A stretch of DNA of 64,000 bases from Natronosalvus vescus (lineage in GTDB: Archaea; Halobacteriota; Halobacteria; Halobacteriales; Natrialbaceae), in contig NZ_CP099546.1 in assembly GCF_023973145.1 (NCBI RefSeq), positions 558,001-622,000 of the forward strand. The letters run 5' to 3'. Below are positions 33,370 to 42,536 of the stretch, piece after piece (position 1 is the stretch's first letter; every line of letters begins with the position of its first letter). A model generated the notes under the pieces. The model was not told where the DNA came from, made no database searches, and worked only from the letters and a program-made list of their open reading frames with translations. The translations under genes were made by a program, and so were the position numbers.

Positions 33370-35385
33370 ATGTCCGGTGGCAACGCTGAATCGGTGGCCC
33401 TGACCCCGAGACAGTACGAGGGAATCCTCAACGCCGCCGACACCTATCGCGAGGCCCTCGTCGTTCGTCTCTGTGGCGAGGTGGGGCTCCGACCCGTGGA
33501 ACTCGCTCGCTTGCGCCCCGGCGACGTCCGCCAGCTTCGAGACGATCCGCCGCGGTACGGACTCGCCGTCAGGGACGGCTCACAGGCTAACCGCGGGAAG
33601 AGCGGCGCTGACGTCGACGACAACGACGGCGACAGCACCGACGACCTGGGTTCCGAGACGACCGCTCGAATCGACCGAATCGCCTTCCTCCCGACCCACG
33701 TCGAACGCGACCTCCGGCGGTACGCAACCAGCAACGGCATCGACGAGGGCGATCGGCTCGTTCCCGTGACGGCCCGTCGTTTGCAGATGCTCGTAGCCGA
33801 GGTCACGACCCGGGCCGGCGAGGTGATCGACGATCCGATGGTCGCGTCGACCTCCTCGAGCGACCTCCGTCGGTACTTCGCCCACCGTGCGCTCGTCGCC
33901 CACGACGTGAATCCGCGGGCGGTGAAAGCCGCCGGCGGCTGGCACAGCTTCGAGGCGCTCGAGCCCTACCTGCCGGAACCGTCGCCGGACGAACTGGTCG
34001 AGGCGTTCGAACCGCTCGAGCGGCCAGTTGGGGGAACGGCCGCCCATCGACACCGTCACGTGGAAGCGCCACAGCCACGGCTCGAGGCGACTGACGGAGA
34101 TAACGTGGAGGCAGGATCCGCCGTCGAACGTCGTCACCCCGACCCCGAAACACAGCAGGCGGTCACGGCGGCGCTGCTCGAGGCGTCGACCCACGAGGCG
34201 ATCGAGGAAGCGGTCTGTGCGGCGCTCCTCGAGGGACGCGCCTACGAGTTCGCCTGGTTCGATCGAACGGCCGTCGCCGGGAACCGACGTACGTGGCGGG
34301 TCGCAGACGACCGACGATCTGCGCTGGTCGAGCAGGTGACGACGGCGCTCGAGGCGGTTGATAGGGTTCAATCTACCGACTCGGTGCAAACGGTGGATGT
34401 AGCGTACCCGGCGAATTTGGATGGTGACATCGATGCCGACATCGGCGACGCCGACGGCGACGGTGATGGCGGTGATACTGTCACCATTCACGAGAACGTC
34501 GTCGAGAGCGACGTCTTCGAGGGTCCCGTCGCGACGGTTCCGATTCGTTACGGGGACACCGTCTACGGCACGCTCGGCCTCGGCGCACATCGATCGGACG
34601 CGTTCGACGACCGGGAGCGAGCGTGGCTCGAGACCGTCGGTCGGCAGATCGGCCACGCCATCGCGGCCGTCCGGCGGCGCAACCTCTTGCTCTCCGATGC
34701 CGTCGTCGAACTCGAGTTCGTCTGTCGCGACGAGGGCTCGTTTTTCGTCGACGCCGCCGGCCGACTCGACTGCCGGTTCGAACTCGATTCGCTCATCCCC
34801 GTCGAGGAGCACACGCAACTGTACTACGTCACCGTGACCGGCGCTGGACCGGCGGCGGTGTTCGACCTCGTCGAGACCGATCCCGGCATCGACGACTGTC
34901 GCGTTATCGAGACCTACGAGGGCGGTAGCCGGCTCGAGTTCGTCGTCGAGGGCTCATCGCCGACGCTGACGCTGATGGAGTACGGCGTGACGGTTCTCGA
35001 GTCGGTCACCGATGGGGGTGCGACGACGATCACCGCCGAGTGTGCGAGCGATACCGATATCCGAACGGTCGTCGACGGCTTGCGCTCGTCGTTTCCGGGG
35101 TCGGAACTCGTCGGCAAACGCACCGTCGAACGATCAGTACAGACGGCCCGTGAGTTCCAGCACGACCTGCACAACCGCCTCACTGACCGCCAGGAAGCGG
35201 CGCTCCGGGCGGCGTACTCTGGTGGGTACTACGACTGGCCCCGGGAGAGTACGGCCGAGGAAATCGCCGACGCGATGGGCATCTCCTCGCCGACGCTTCA
35301 CAACCACCTTAGAAAGGGTCAACACGAACTCCTGCGGACGTTTTTCGATGCCTCGACCGTTGATGGCGATGCGAGGGACAGATAG
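33370..35385 (+). CDS. Regulator fusing a tyrosine-recombinase-like module to GAF, Bat and HTH_10 domains
   Basis: A 671-aa transcription factor. Residues ~10-205 resemble the catalytic domain of tyrosine recombinases: R41 in GLRPVEL, SSSDLRRYFA with R167 but Ser164 where the HxxR His is expected, then GGWH192S and Y200. With the His lost, it is more likely DNA-binding than cleaving. A GAF domain follows at ~265-440, a Bat domain at ~455-610, and HTH_10 (LTDRQEAALRAAYSGGYY, then SSPTLHNHLRKGQHEL) at ~620-660. Its position between two acs genes suggests control of acetate use. The short low-complexity Asp/Gly insertion near 355-370 is unremarkable. Confidence 0.88.
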   Translation: MSGGNAESVALTPRQYEGILNAADTYREALVVRLCGEVGLRPVELARLRPGDVRQLRDDPPRYGLAVRDGSQANRGKSGADVDDNDGDSTDDLGSETTARIDRIAFLPTHVERDLRRYATSNGIDEGDRLVPVTARRLQMLVAEVTTRAGEVIDDPMVASTSSSDLRRYFAHRALVAHDVNPRAVKAAGGWHSFEALEPYLPEPSPDELVEAFEPLERPVGGTAAHRHRHVEAPQPRLEATDGDNVEAGSAVERRHPDPETQQAVTAALLEASTHEAIEEAVCAALLEGRAYEFAWFDRTAVAGNRRTWRVADDRRSALVEQVTTALEAVDRVQSTDSVQTVDVAYPANLDGDIDADIGDADGDGDGGDTVTIHENVVESDVFEGPVATVPIRYGDTVYGTLGLGAHRSDAFDDRERAWLETVGRQIGHAIAAVRRRNLLLSDAVVELEFVCRDEGSFFVDAAGRLDCRFELDSLIPVEEHTQLYYVTVTGAGPAAVFDLVETDPGIDDCRVIETYEGGSRLEFVVEGSSPTLTLMEYGVTVLESVTDGGATTITAECASDTDIRTVVDGLRSSFPGSELVGKRTVERSVQTAREFQHDLHNRLTDRQEAALRAAYSGGYYDWPRESTAEEIADAMGISSPTLHNHLRKGQHELLRTFFDASTVDGDARDR

Positions 35386-35769
35386 GTCGTCGCGTCCCGC
35401 CGGTCACCGCACGTGTCGGTGAACGCGCCAGGCCGTCTGTGTGACCGCGGCAGTACAGTGGTACACCGTTTACTGTTCCCTCCAAGAGCGTGTGGTCGCT
35501 CGAAGCGGCCAACGCTCTTCGTGACACCAGCCGATGACTAACCATCTAGACTCACGCTCATTGGCAACTGATATCGGCCGAAAACCCATCAGATCAGTGC
35601 GGTTTTCTCGCCGATTCGGTCGGAAAACGTGACAGTCATCGACACCAAACAATTTTGTGCAGTTAAACCGAGTGTGGAACAATGGTTGAACTGATTTCAC
35701 TCGAGGACTCGATTTAGTACAGTTAGATCCTGTATTTATCCCCGTTATCTCACAGTGTTGGAGTGTACC
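35386..35769. other. Intergenic region upstream of the acs2 operon
   Basis: No gene is seen. The region is clearly less G+C-rich than its neighbours, as expected of regulatory DNA. It contains two direct copies of a GT(G/A)CAGTTA(A/G)A motif 60 bp apart and a TATA box, listed below. It also holds a loosely repeated TCGGYCGRAAAAC pair near 35576 and 35617. Confidence 0.5.
35655..35739 (+). promoter_or_regulatory. acs2 promoter with two direct 13-bp motifs
   Basis: TTGTGCAGTTAAA (35655-35667) and TAGTACAGTTAGA (35715-35727) match at 10 of 13 positions and are 60 bp apart, about six helical turns. TATTTAT at 35733-35739 is the TATA box, about 31-37 bp before the ATG at 35770. The second motif abuts the BRE/TATA, as expected for a factor contacting basal transcription proteins. 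Confidence 0.5.
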
Positions 35770-37743
<1,974 letters not shown>

Positions 37744-37800
37744 GCGATCACGCGGTTTTCACGAGTCGATTGACGACCCCCAACCCACGTGACACACCCT

Positions 37801-38220
37801 ATGACAGAGAACGACACTCATGATTCGACTGCTGCCGACGACCCGCCGGCCGTCGAACCCGACGGCGGTGTCAGAACGGACGAGTATCTCGACAAGGAAA
37901 TCAACATCTTCCGCCCGGCGACCCCGTTTATGCGCGATCACCTGAAAGTGATCTGGGGCGCCTTCATCGCCTGGATTCTCGTCGTCTTCGGTCCCGTCAC
38001 CGGCGCACTGCTGGCACCCGACCTGTTCGCCGACACGACCGTCCTCGGCGGGTTCCCGCTGCACTTCGTGCTGACGGCGATTTTCACCCCGCTCGGAGCG
38101 CTGTTGCTCTCGGTTGCCTACGCAATACAGCGCGACCGACTCGACGCGAAATACGACATCTCCCATGACGTCGATTCTCCCGATGCGGACGCCGTCGCCG
38201 CCGACGGAGGTGACCACTGA
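37801..38220 (+). CDS. DUF4212 small subunit of a sodium:solute symporter
   Basis: A 139-aa protein with a hydrophilic N-tail and two membrane helices (HLKVIWGAFIAWILVVFGPVT and FPLHFVLTAIFTPLGALLLSVAYAI). It is the small partner that accompanies SSS symporters of the acetate/pyruvate type. Its stop overlaps the start of the large subunit by one base (TGATG). It starts at the ATG at 37801, 57 bp after acs2. Confidence 0.9.
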   Translation: MTENDTHDSTAADDPPAVEPDGGVRTDEYLDKEINIFRPATPFMRDHLKVIWGAFIAWILVVFGPVTGALLAPDLFADTTVLGGFPLHFVLTAIFTPLGALLLSVAYAIQRDRLDAKYDISHDVDSPDADAVAADGGDH

Positions 38221-39950
38221 TGGCAACCCTGCTGGAGTCGTGGACGCTCGAGGTGCCTGTATCGGTTCTCGAACCGTCGGCACTCGACAGTGCGCTCGAG
38301 GTCGTTGCGCTCGAGACCGCCCTCGACGTCGGCGAGTTCAAGCTGATCCCGGCACTGACCGTGGCGGCGATGCTGGCGCTGTTCCTCGGCGTCGGCTACT
38401 TCTTCCGGGTCGCCGCCGTCGACGAGCTGTGGGTCGCTGGCCGTTCGATCGGGAGCATCGAGAACGGAATGGCCATCGGCGCCAACTGGATGTCGGCGGC
38501 GTCGTATCTCGGTGTCGCGGCTCTGGTCGCCACCGCCGGCTACTTCGGACTGGCGTACGTCGTCGGCTGGACGACTGGCTACTTCATTTTGCTCATCTTC
38601 ATGGCGGCCCAGTTCCGCCGCTTCGGGAAGTACACCGCACCCGACTTCGTCGGCGACCGGTTCTACTCCGACTGGGCACGCGGCATCGCCGCGTTCACCA
38701 CCCTCGCCATCGCGTTCACGTACGCGATCGGTCAGGCGAGCGGCATGGGGCTGATGGCCCAGTACATTTTCGGCATCTCCTACGAAGCCGGGGTCATCCT
38801 GCTGATGGGCGTTACCATCGGCTACGTCGCCCTCTCGGGGATGCTCGGGACGACGAAAAACATGGCCATCCAGTACGTCATCCTCATCGTCGCGTTCACC
38901 GTCGGCCTGTACGCGACGGGGTGGAGTCAGGGCTGGTCGACCGTCCTTCCGTACCTCGAGTTCGGCTCCGAGGTGGCCGAGGCCGCGAGTATCGAGGAAC
39001 AGTTCGTCGAACCGTTCGCGAACGCGGGCTACTACGCCTGGATCGCGCTGGCGTTCAGTTTGATCGTCGGTACCTGCGGTCTCCCCCACGTCCTCGTTCG
39101 GTTCTACACGGTGGACAACGAGCGGACGGCCCGCTGGTCGACCGTCTGGGGGCTGTTCTTCATCTGCCTGCTCTACTGGGGAACAGCCACCTACGCGGCG
39201 TGGGGCGGCCTCCTGTACGACCGTGAGGTGACAGACGGCGGCGGCTTCGCTGGCGAGGGCGGGATGTCCGGCGCTGAAGCCGACGCGCTGGTCGTGCTCA
39301 CGACCCAGCTCGCCGACCTCCCGACCTGGCTCGTCGGTCTTGTCGCGGCCGGTGCCGTCGCCGCAGCACTGGCGACGACCGCCGGGTTGTTCATTTCGGC
39401 GTCCTCGGCCGCCGCTCACGACATCTACACGAACCTCTACAAGGAGGACGCGACCCAGCGCGAACAGATGATCGTCGGCCGCGCCACGATCCTGGGCATC
39501 GGTGTGCTCGTCACGCTCATCGGGCTCAATCCACCGGCGCTCATCGGCGAACTGGTCGCGATGTCCTTCGCCATCGCGGGCACCGTCTTCTTCCCCGTGT
39601 TCTTCCTCGGACTCTGGTGGGAGAACACGACTCGAGAGGGAGCCCTCGCCGGGATGGTAACGGGAATCACCATCTCCTTCGGGGCGATCCTGAACGACAC
39701 GGCCATCCCGATGTACACCGGGTACGAGGAGGCCGTGATCCCTGCACTCGCTACCTGGCTCCCCGGAACGTCCTCGGCGCTGGTGGGCGTGCCAGTGGTC
39801 TTCGCCGCCATTATCGTCGTCTCCATCGTCACGGAGAACCCGCCACGGCAGGTCAAGCGCCTCGTCCGCCAGTGTCACAGCCCCGAGCCGATGCACCGCA
39901 TGGAATCAGCCGAAGACGCCGCCAGCGGCGGCACACCCGCAGACGACTAA
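38220..39950 (+). CDS. Sodium:solute symporter (SSS family), acetate-type large subunit
   Basis: A 576-aa carrier with about 13 membrane helices. Family segments are visible: VGYFFRVAAVDELWVAGRSIGSIENGMAIGANWMSAASYLGVAALV near the start, AQFRRFGKYTAPDFVGDRFYS, and GLPHVLVRFYTV. These are typical of SSS members paired with DUF4212 (VC_2705-like), which carry acetate, pyruvate or other monocarboxylates with Na+ or H+. Cotranscription with acs2 favours acetate. The stop is followed by UspA after 2 nt. Confidence 0.94.
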   Translation: MATLLESWTLEVPVSVLEPSALDSALEVVALETALDVGEFKLIPALTVAAMLALFLGVGYFFRVAAVDELWVAGRSIGSIENGMAIGANWMSAASYLGVAALVATAGYFGLAYVVGWTTGYFILLIFMAAQFRRFGKYTAPDFVGDRFYSDWARGIAAFTTLAIAFTYAIGQASGMGLMAQYIFGISYEAGVILLMGVTIGYVALSGMLGTTKNMAIQYVILIVAFTVGLYATGWSQGWSTVLPYLEFGSEVAEAASIEEQFVEPFANAGYYAWIALAFSLIVGTCGLPHVLVRFYTVDNERTARWSTVWGLFFICLLYWGTATYAAWGGLLYDREVTDGGGFAGEGGMSGAEADALVVLTTQLADLPTWLVGLVAAGAVAAALATTAGLFISASSAAAHDIYTNLYKEDATQREQMIVGRATILGIGVLVTLIGLNPPALIGELVAMSFAIAGTVFFPVFFLGLWWENTTREGALAGMVTGITISFGAILNDTAIPMYTGYEEAVIPALATWLPGTSSALVGVPVVFAAIIVVSIVTENPPRQVKRLVRQCHSPEPMHRMESAEDAASGGTPADD

Positions 39951-39952
39951 CG

Positions 39953-40411
39953 ATGTACGACACCATCCTCATCCCGACCGACGGTAGCGACGTAGCCGAA
40001 CACGCCATCGAACACGGCCTCGATATCGCCTCGAGATACGAGGCAGACGTCCACGCGCTGTACGTCGTCGACACCACGGCGATGGACATTTCGCTGGGCA
40101 CCGAACAGGTCGAGCGGATCCGGCGGGGCAAGTTCGGGGAGATGCCCGAGGTTCGCGAGCGAGCGGAGCGCGCCACGGGGACGGTTGCCGAGATGGGGCG
40201 CGAACGGGACGTTGCAGTCACGGAAGCGGTCGTCGCCGGCCAGCCCCACCGCCAGATTGCCAGTTACGCCGCCGATCACGACGTCGACCTGATCGTGATG
40301 GGGTCGGCCGGCCGTGGGGGCATCAAACGCGCCCTGCTCGGCAGCGTCGCCGAGCGAACCCTCCGGACGACCCACCGGCCGGTGCTGGTGGTCGACGTCC
40401 ACGACGAATAG
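39953..40411 (+). CDS. Universal stress protein (UspA family) in the acetate operon
   Basis: A 152-aa single Usp domain with the ATP-binding signature intact: MGSAGRGGIKRALLGSVAERTLRTTHRPVLVV (G-x2-G-x9-G-S). The N-terminal ILIPTDGSDVAEHAIEHGLDIA is canonical. It lies 2 nt after the symporter stop, a common haloarchaeal pairing in which Usp may modulate the transporter. It starts at the ATG at 39953. Confidence 0.93.
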   Translation: MYDTILIPTDGSDVAEHAIEHGLDIASRYEADVHALYVVDTTAMDISLGTEQVERIRRGKFGEMPEVRERAERATGTVAEMGRERDVAVTEAVVAGQPHRQIASYAADHDVDLIVMGSAGRGGIKRALLGSVAERTLRTTHRPVLVVDVHDE

Positions 40412-40430
40412 GCTCCAGCGGCAGTGCCAG

Positions 40431-40521
40431 GGTCTCGAGACCTGACGGTGCCGTCGTGATCGTCCGTTTTCGATTTCGATCCAAAAATACGAAAAGTATA
40501 GCCAATAACTACACAAGTTAT
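40431..40521 (+). other. Palindrome and AT-rich hairpin after the acetate operon
   Basis: GGTCTCGAGACC at 40431-40442 is a perfect 12-bp palindrome. At 40505-40521, ATAACT-ACACA-AGTTAT is a 6-bp stem with a 5-nt loop in an AT-rich stretch. They lie 20-110 bp after the uspA stop and could mark transcription termination, or serve the opposing gene at 40600-40812. Confidence 0.35.
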
Positions 40522-40599
40522 AGTTCATCGATATTCGTCCCCCGAAATCGTCGTCTGCCCGGGCGGGCAATCAGCGGGAAGTGACGACGACAGACCGTC

Positions 40600-40812
40600 T
40601 CAGTCCTCGGTCGCCGCCTCGAGACTCCACACGAAGCCGAAGTAGGCGACGATGCCCGCGAGCATGAACAGGTAGTACGCGAGGTCGGGCCCCTCGAGGA
40701 TGCGAAAGAGGAGATCGGCGAGGGTCACCCAGACGACGGCGAAGAGGAGGTCGGTGAGAATCCCCCAGCGCTGGTCGCGGGCGGCTGCGAGTCTGGTTCG
40801 GAGGTCGGTCAT
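40600..40812 (-). CDS. Small membrane protein (70 aa), unknown function
   Basis: The product has a charged N-tail (MTDLRTRLAAARDQRWG) and two hydrophobic helices (ILTDLLFAVVWVTLADLLF and LAYYLFMLAGIVAYFGFVW), ending in EAATED. The size and layout match small conserved haloarchaeal membrane proteins, but I cannot name a family with certainty. It stands alone between the acetate operon and the cupin gene. Confidence 0.7.
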   Translation of the reverse strand: MTDLRTRLAAARDQRWGILTDLLFAVVWVTLADLLFRILEGPDLAYYLFMLAGIVAYFGFVWSLEAATED

Positions 40813-41014
40813 CGTGTGGTTACCGCCCGCCGTTCGGGCTGTTCAGGCCGTCGAACCTGCTCGAGCCGCCCGGATTGGTCACTCTGCTCGAAGCGTTCGG
40901 ACTGTTCACGTCCGTGCGCTCGCGTACCTGTGCAACGCATGCTGGGAGGGTTCCGTGGCTGTTCGAAAAAGGGTGTCGACGCTCCGCTCCTTCGTTCCCG
41001 TACTCGATACCCGC

Positions 41015-41488
41015 TTACTCCCAGTACTCGGTATCGTCCTCGATCCGATAGTACCCCTCGAGCGACCGTTCGTCCCGACTGCCCGGCGGTGCGCCGACGT
41101 AGACCCCGAACTTGTCATCGTCGGGGTACACCGTCACGTCCGGTTCGGTCATCGTCGACAGCATGAGGTATCGAAGCGTCTCCTCGCCGTCGTTGACGAC
41201 CCGATGGCCGCCGCGTTCGTCCGCCGGGAAGGCCGCGTAGTCCCCGGACTCGAGCGCTTCGTTCCCGTCGGGCGTCCGGAGGAGGCCGCTTCCGGAGAGC
41301 ACGTACAGCGCCTCCGCGTTCGCCGTGTGGTAGTGATAGGGCCACGAGCGTTTCCCGGGCGGTAGTTCGTACAGGCTACAGCCCAGCCCCGTCGCCTCGA
41401 GCGCCCCCGAGAGTTCCTTGCGCCGAAACGTCGCCTCGCCGTGTTCGTACGTCCGCCACTCGAGTTCCGACTCGTTGACCGTTGGCAT
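41015..41488 (-). CDS. Cupin-domain protein
   Basis: A 157-aa small barrel protein. The first cupin motif is seen as GKRSWPYHYHTANAEALYVLSGSGLL (H-x-H and Glu, metal ligands) and the second as SGDYAAFPADERGGHRVVNDGEE with a further His. Members act as dioxygenases, isomerases or sugar-binding proteins. The substrate is unknown and the neighbours give no clue. I chose the ATG at 41486-41488 (MPTVNESELEW); the open frame upstream is antisense to the YihY leader. Confidence 0.87.
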   Translation of the reverse strand: MPTVNESELEWRTYEHGEATFRRKELSGALEATGLGCSLYELPPGKRSWPYHYHTANAEALYVLSGSGLLRTPDGNEALESGDYAAFPADERGGHRVVNDGEETLRYLMLSTMTEPDVTVYPDDDKFGVYVGAPPGSRDERSLEGYYRIEDDTEYWE

Positions 41489-41587
41489 GGATTCATTCCT
41501 CGTTCGGTGGCCAGGCGGTAAATCCTCGGGTCGAACATAGTGGTACACGCGCTGCATCGTTCTCGTCGTGTGCATCGATCGCCGCGG

Positions 41588-41596
41588 CTTTTTAAC
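41588..41596 (+). promoter_or_regulatory. TATA box of the YihY-family gene
   Basis: CTTTTTAAC lies 22-30 bp before the ATG at 41618, so the transcript is leaderless. Confidence 0.6.
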
Positions 41597-41617
41597 CCGG
41601 CCGTTGACGGGACGCGT

Positions 41618-42451
41618 ATGGATCGCTCGAGTGCGCTTTCGTTCGGCCGGGACGTCGTCGCCGTCTCCCGCGAGCGACAGCTTTCGGTCACATCCGCGGG
41701 GCTCGCGTATCACGTGTTCAACACGCTCGTCCCGTTCGTGATCCTCCTGCTCGTCGCGGTGACGCTCGTCGACTCACTCGAGGTCGCTCTCGAGTCGCTG
41801 GAAGCCGATATCGGACTCGAGGCGACGGGGGCGCTGGAGACTCTCGAGGGCGTGACTGGCGACGGCGCGGGTGACCGCTTGCGCGCCGCCGCAATCGCGC
41901 TCGTCGTCTTCCTCTGGAGCACCGTTCGCATGTTTCAGGCGACAAACAGCGCCTTTACGGGCGTGTACGGCTCGCGCAAGCACCAGTCGTTCCTCGAGGG
42001 GATCGTCAACACCTCGCTCATCACCGCCACGGTCGTGGTTGCAGTCACGCTGGTCGGCATCGTAGGGGTAGCGCTCTCGATCGTCGTCGACGGGACGTGG
42101 TTTGCCCTGGTCAGTCCGTTGGTGCTGTTCGGACTCCTCGTCGTCGCCTTCTTCCCCACGTACTACCTGTTTCCCGAGGCCGACGTCTCCGCGCGAGAGG
42201 TGCTGCCGGGAACGGTGTTCGCGGCAGTTACCTGGACGATTCTCGCGGTCGGCTTTCGGTTCTACGTGGTCACCGCCGACAGCGTCGCCTTGTTCGGTAT
42301 CGCCGGGGCTGTACTCCTGTTGCTTACGTGGGTCTACCTCGGCGCGCTCTGTGTCCTCGTGGGCGTCGTCGGCAACGCCGTCCTCGCGGGTCGCGTCGAC
42401 GTCGATGGGGAGTGGGTGCCGATGGAGGAGCTCTGGTCGCGGTACGTGTGA
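41618..42451 (+). CDS. YihY/virulence factor BrkB family membrane protein
   Basis: A 277-aa polytopic protein with about six helices. Family segments are SVTSAGLAYHVFNTLVPFVILLLVAV, ATNSAFTGVYGSRKHQSFLEGIVN and LFGIAGAVLLLLTWVYLGALCVLVGVVGNAVL. The family was once annotated as ribonuclease BN, now considered wrong; its function is not settled. The ATG at 41618 fits the TATA box. It ends close to, and convergent with, the Bat-type regulator gene. Confidence 0.9.
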   Translation: MDRSSALSFGRDVVAVSRERQLSVTSAGLAYHVFNTLVPFVILLLVAVTLVDSLEVALESLEADIGLEATGALETLEGVTGDGAGDRLRAAAIALVVFLWSTVRMFQATNSAFTGVYGSRKHQSFLEGIVNTSLITATVVVAVTLVGIVGVALSIVVDGTWFALVSPLVLFGLLVVAFFPTYYLFPEADVSAREVLPGTVFAAVTWTILAVGFRFYVVTADSVALFGIAGAVLLLLTWVYLGALCVLVGVVGNAVLAGRVDVDGEWVPMEELWSRYV

Positions 42452-42536
42452 GCCACCCCGTTCGTGGCCGTCTTCGCGTGCACTCGAGGCGGATTCGTCC
42501 TCCCACGCTCGCTCGAACGGGTGCACGCCGTCCGCC

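Noticed and set aside
33370-34000. Integrase gene of a mobile element
   Set aside because: The recombinase-like part is fused in frame to regulatory domains, lacks the HxxR His, and there is no att-like duplication or tRNA next to it.
38118-39896. 592-codon open frame antisense to the SSS symporter
   Set aside because: Charged, low-complexity product with no motif; the symporter on the + strand has complete family features.
41540-41617. 26-codon upstream extension of the YihY-family protein
   Set aside because: The TATA box at 41588-41596 lies inside it, so the ATG at 41618 must be the start.
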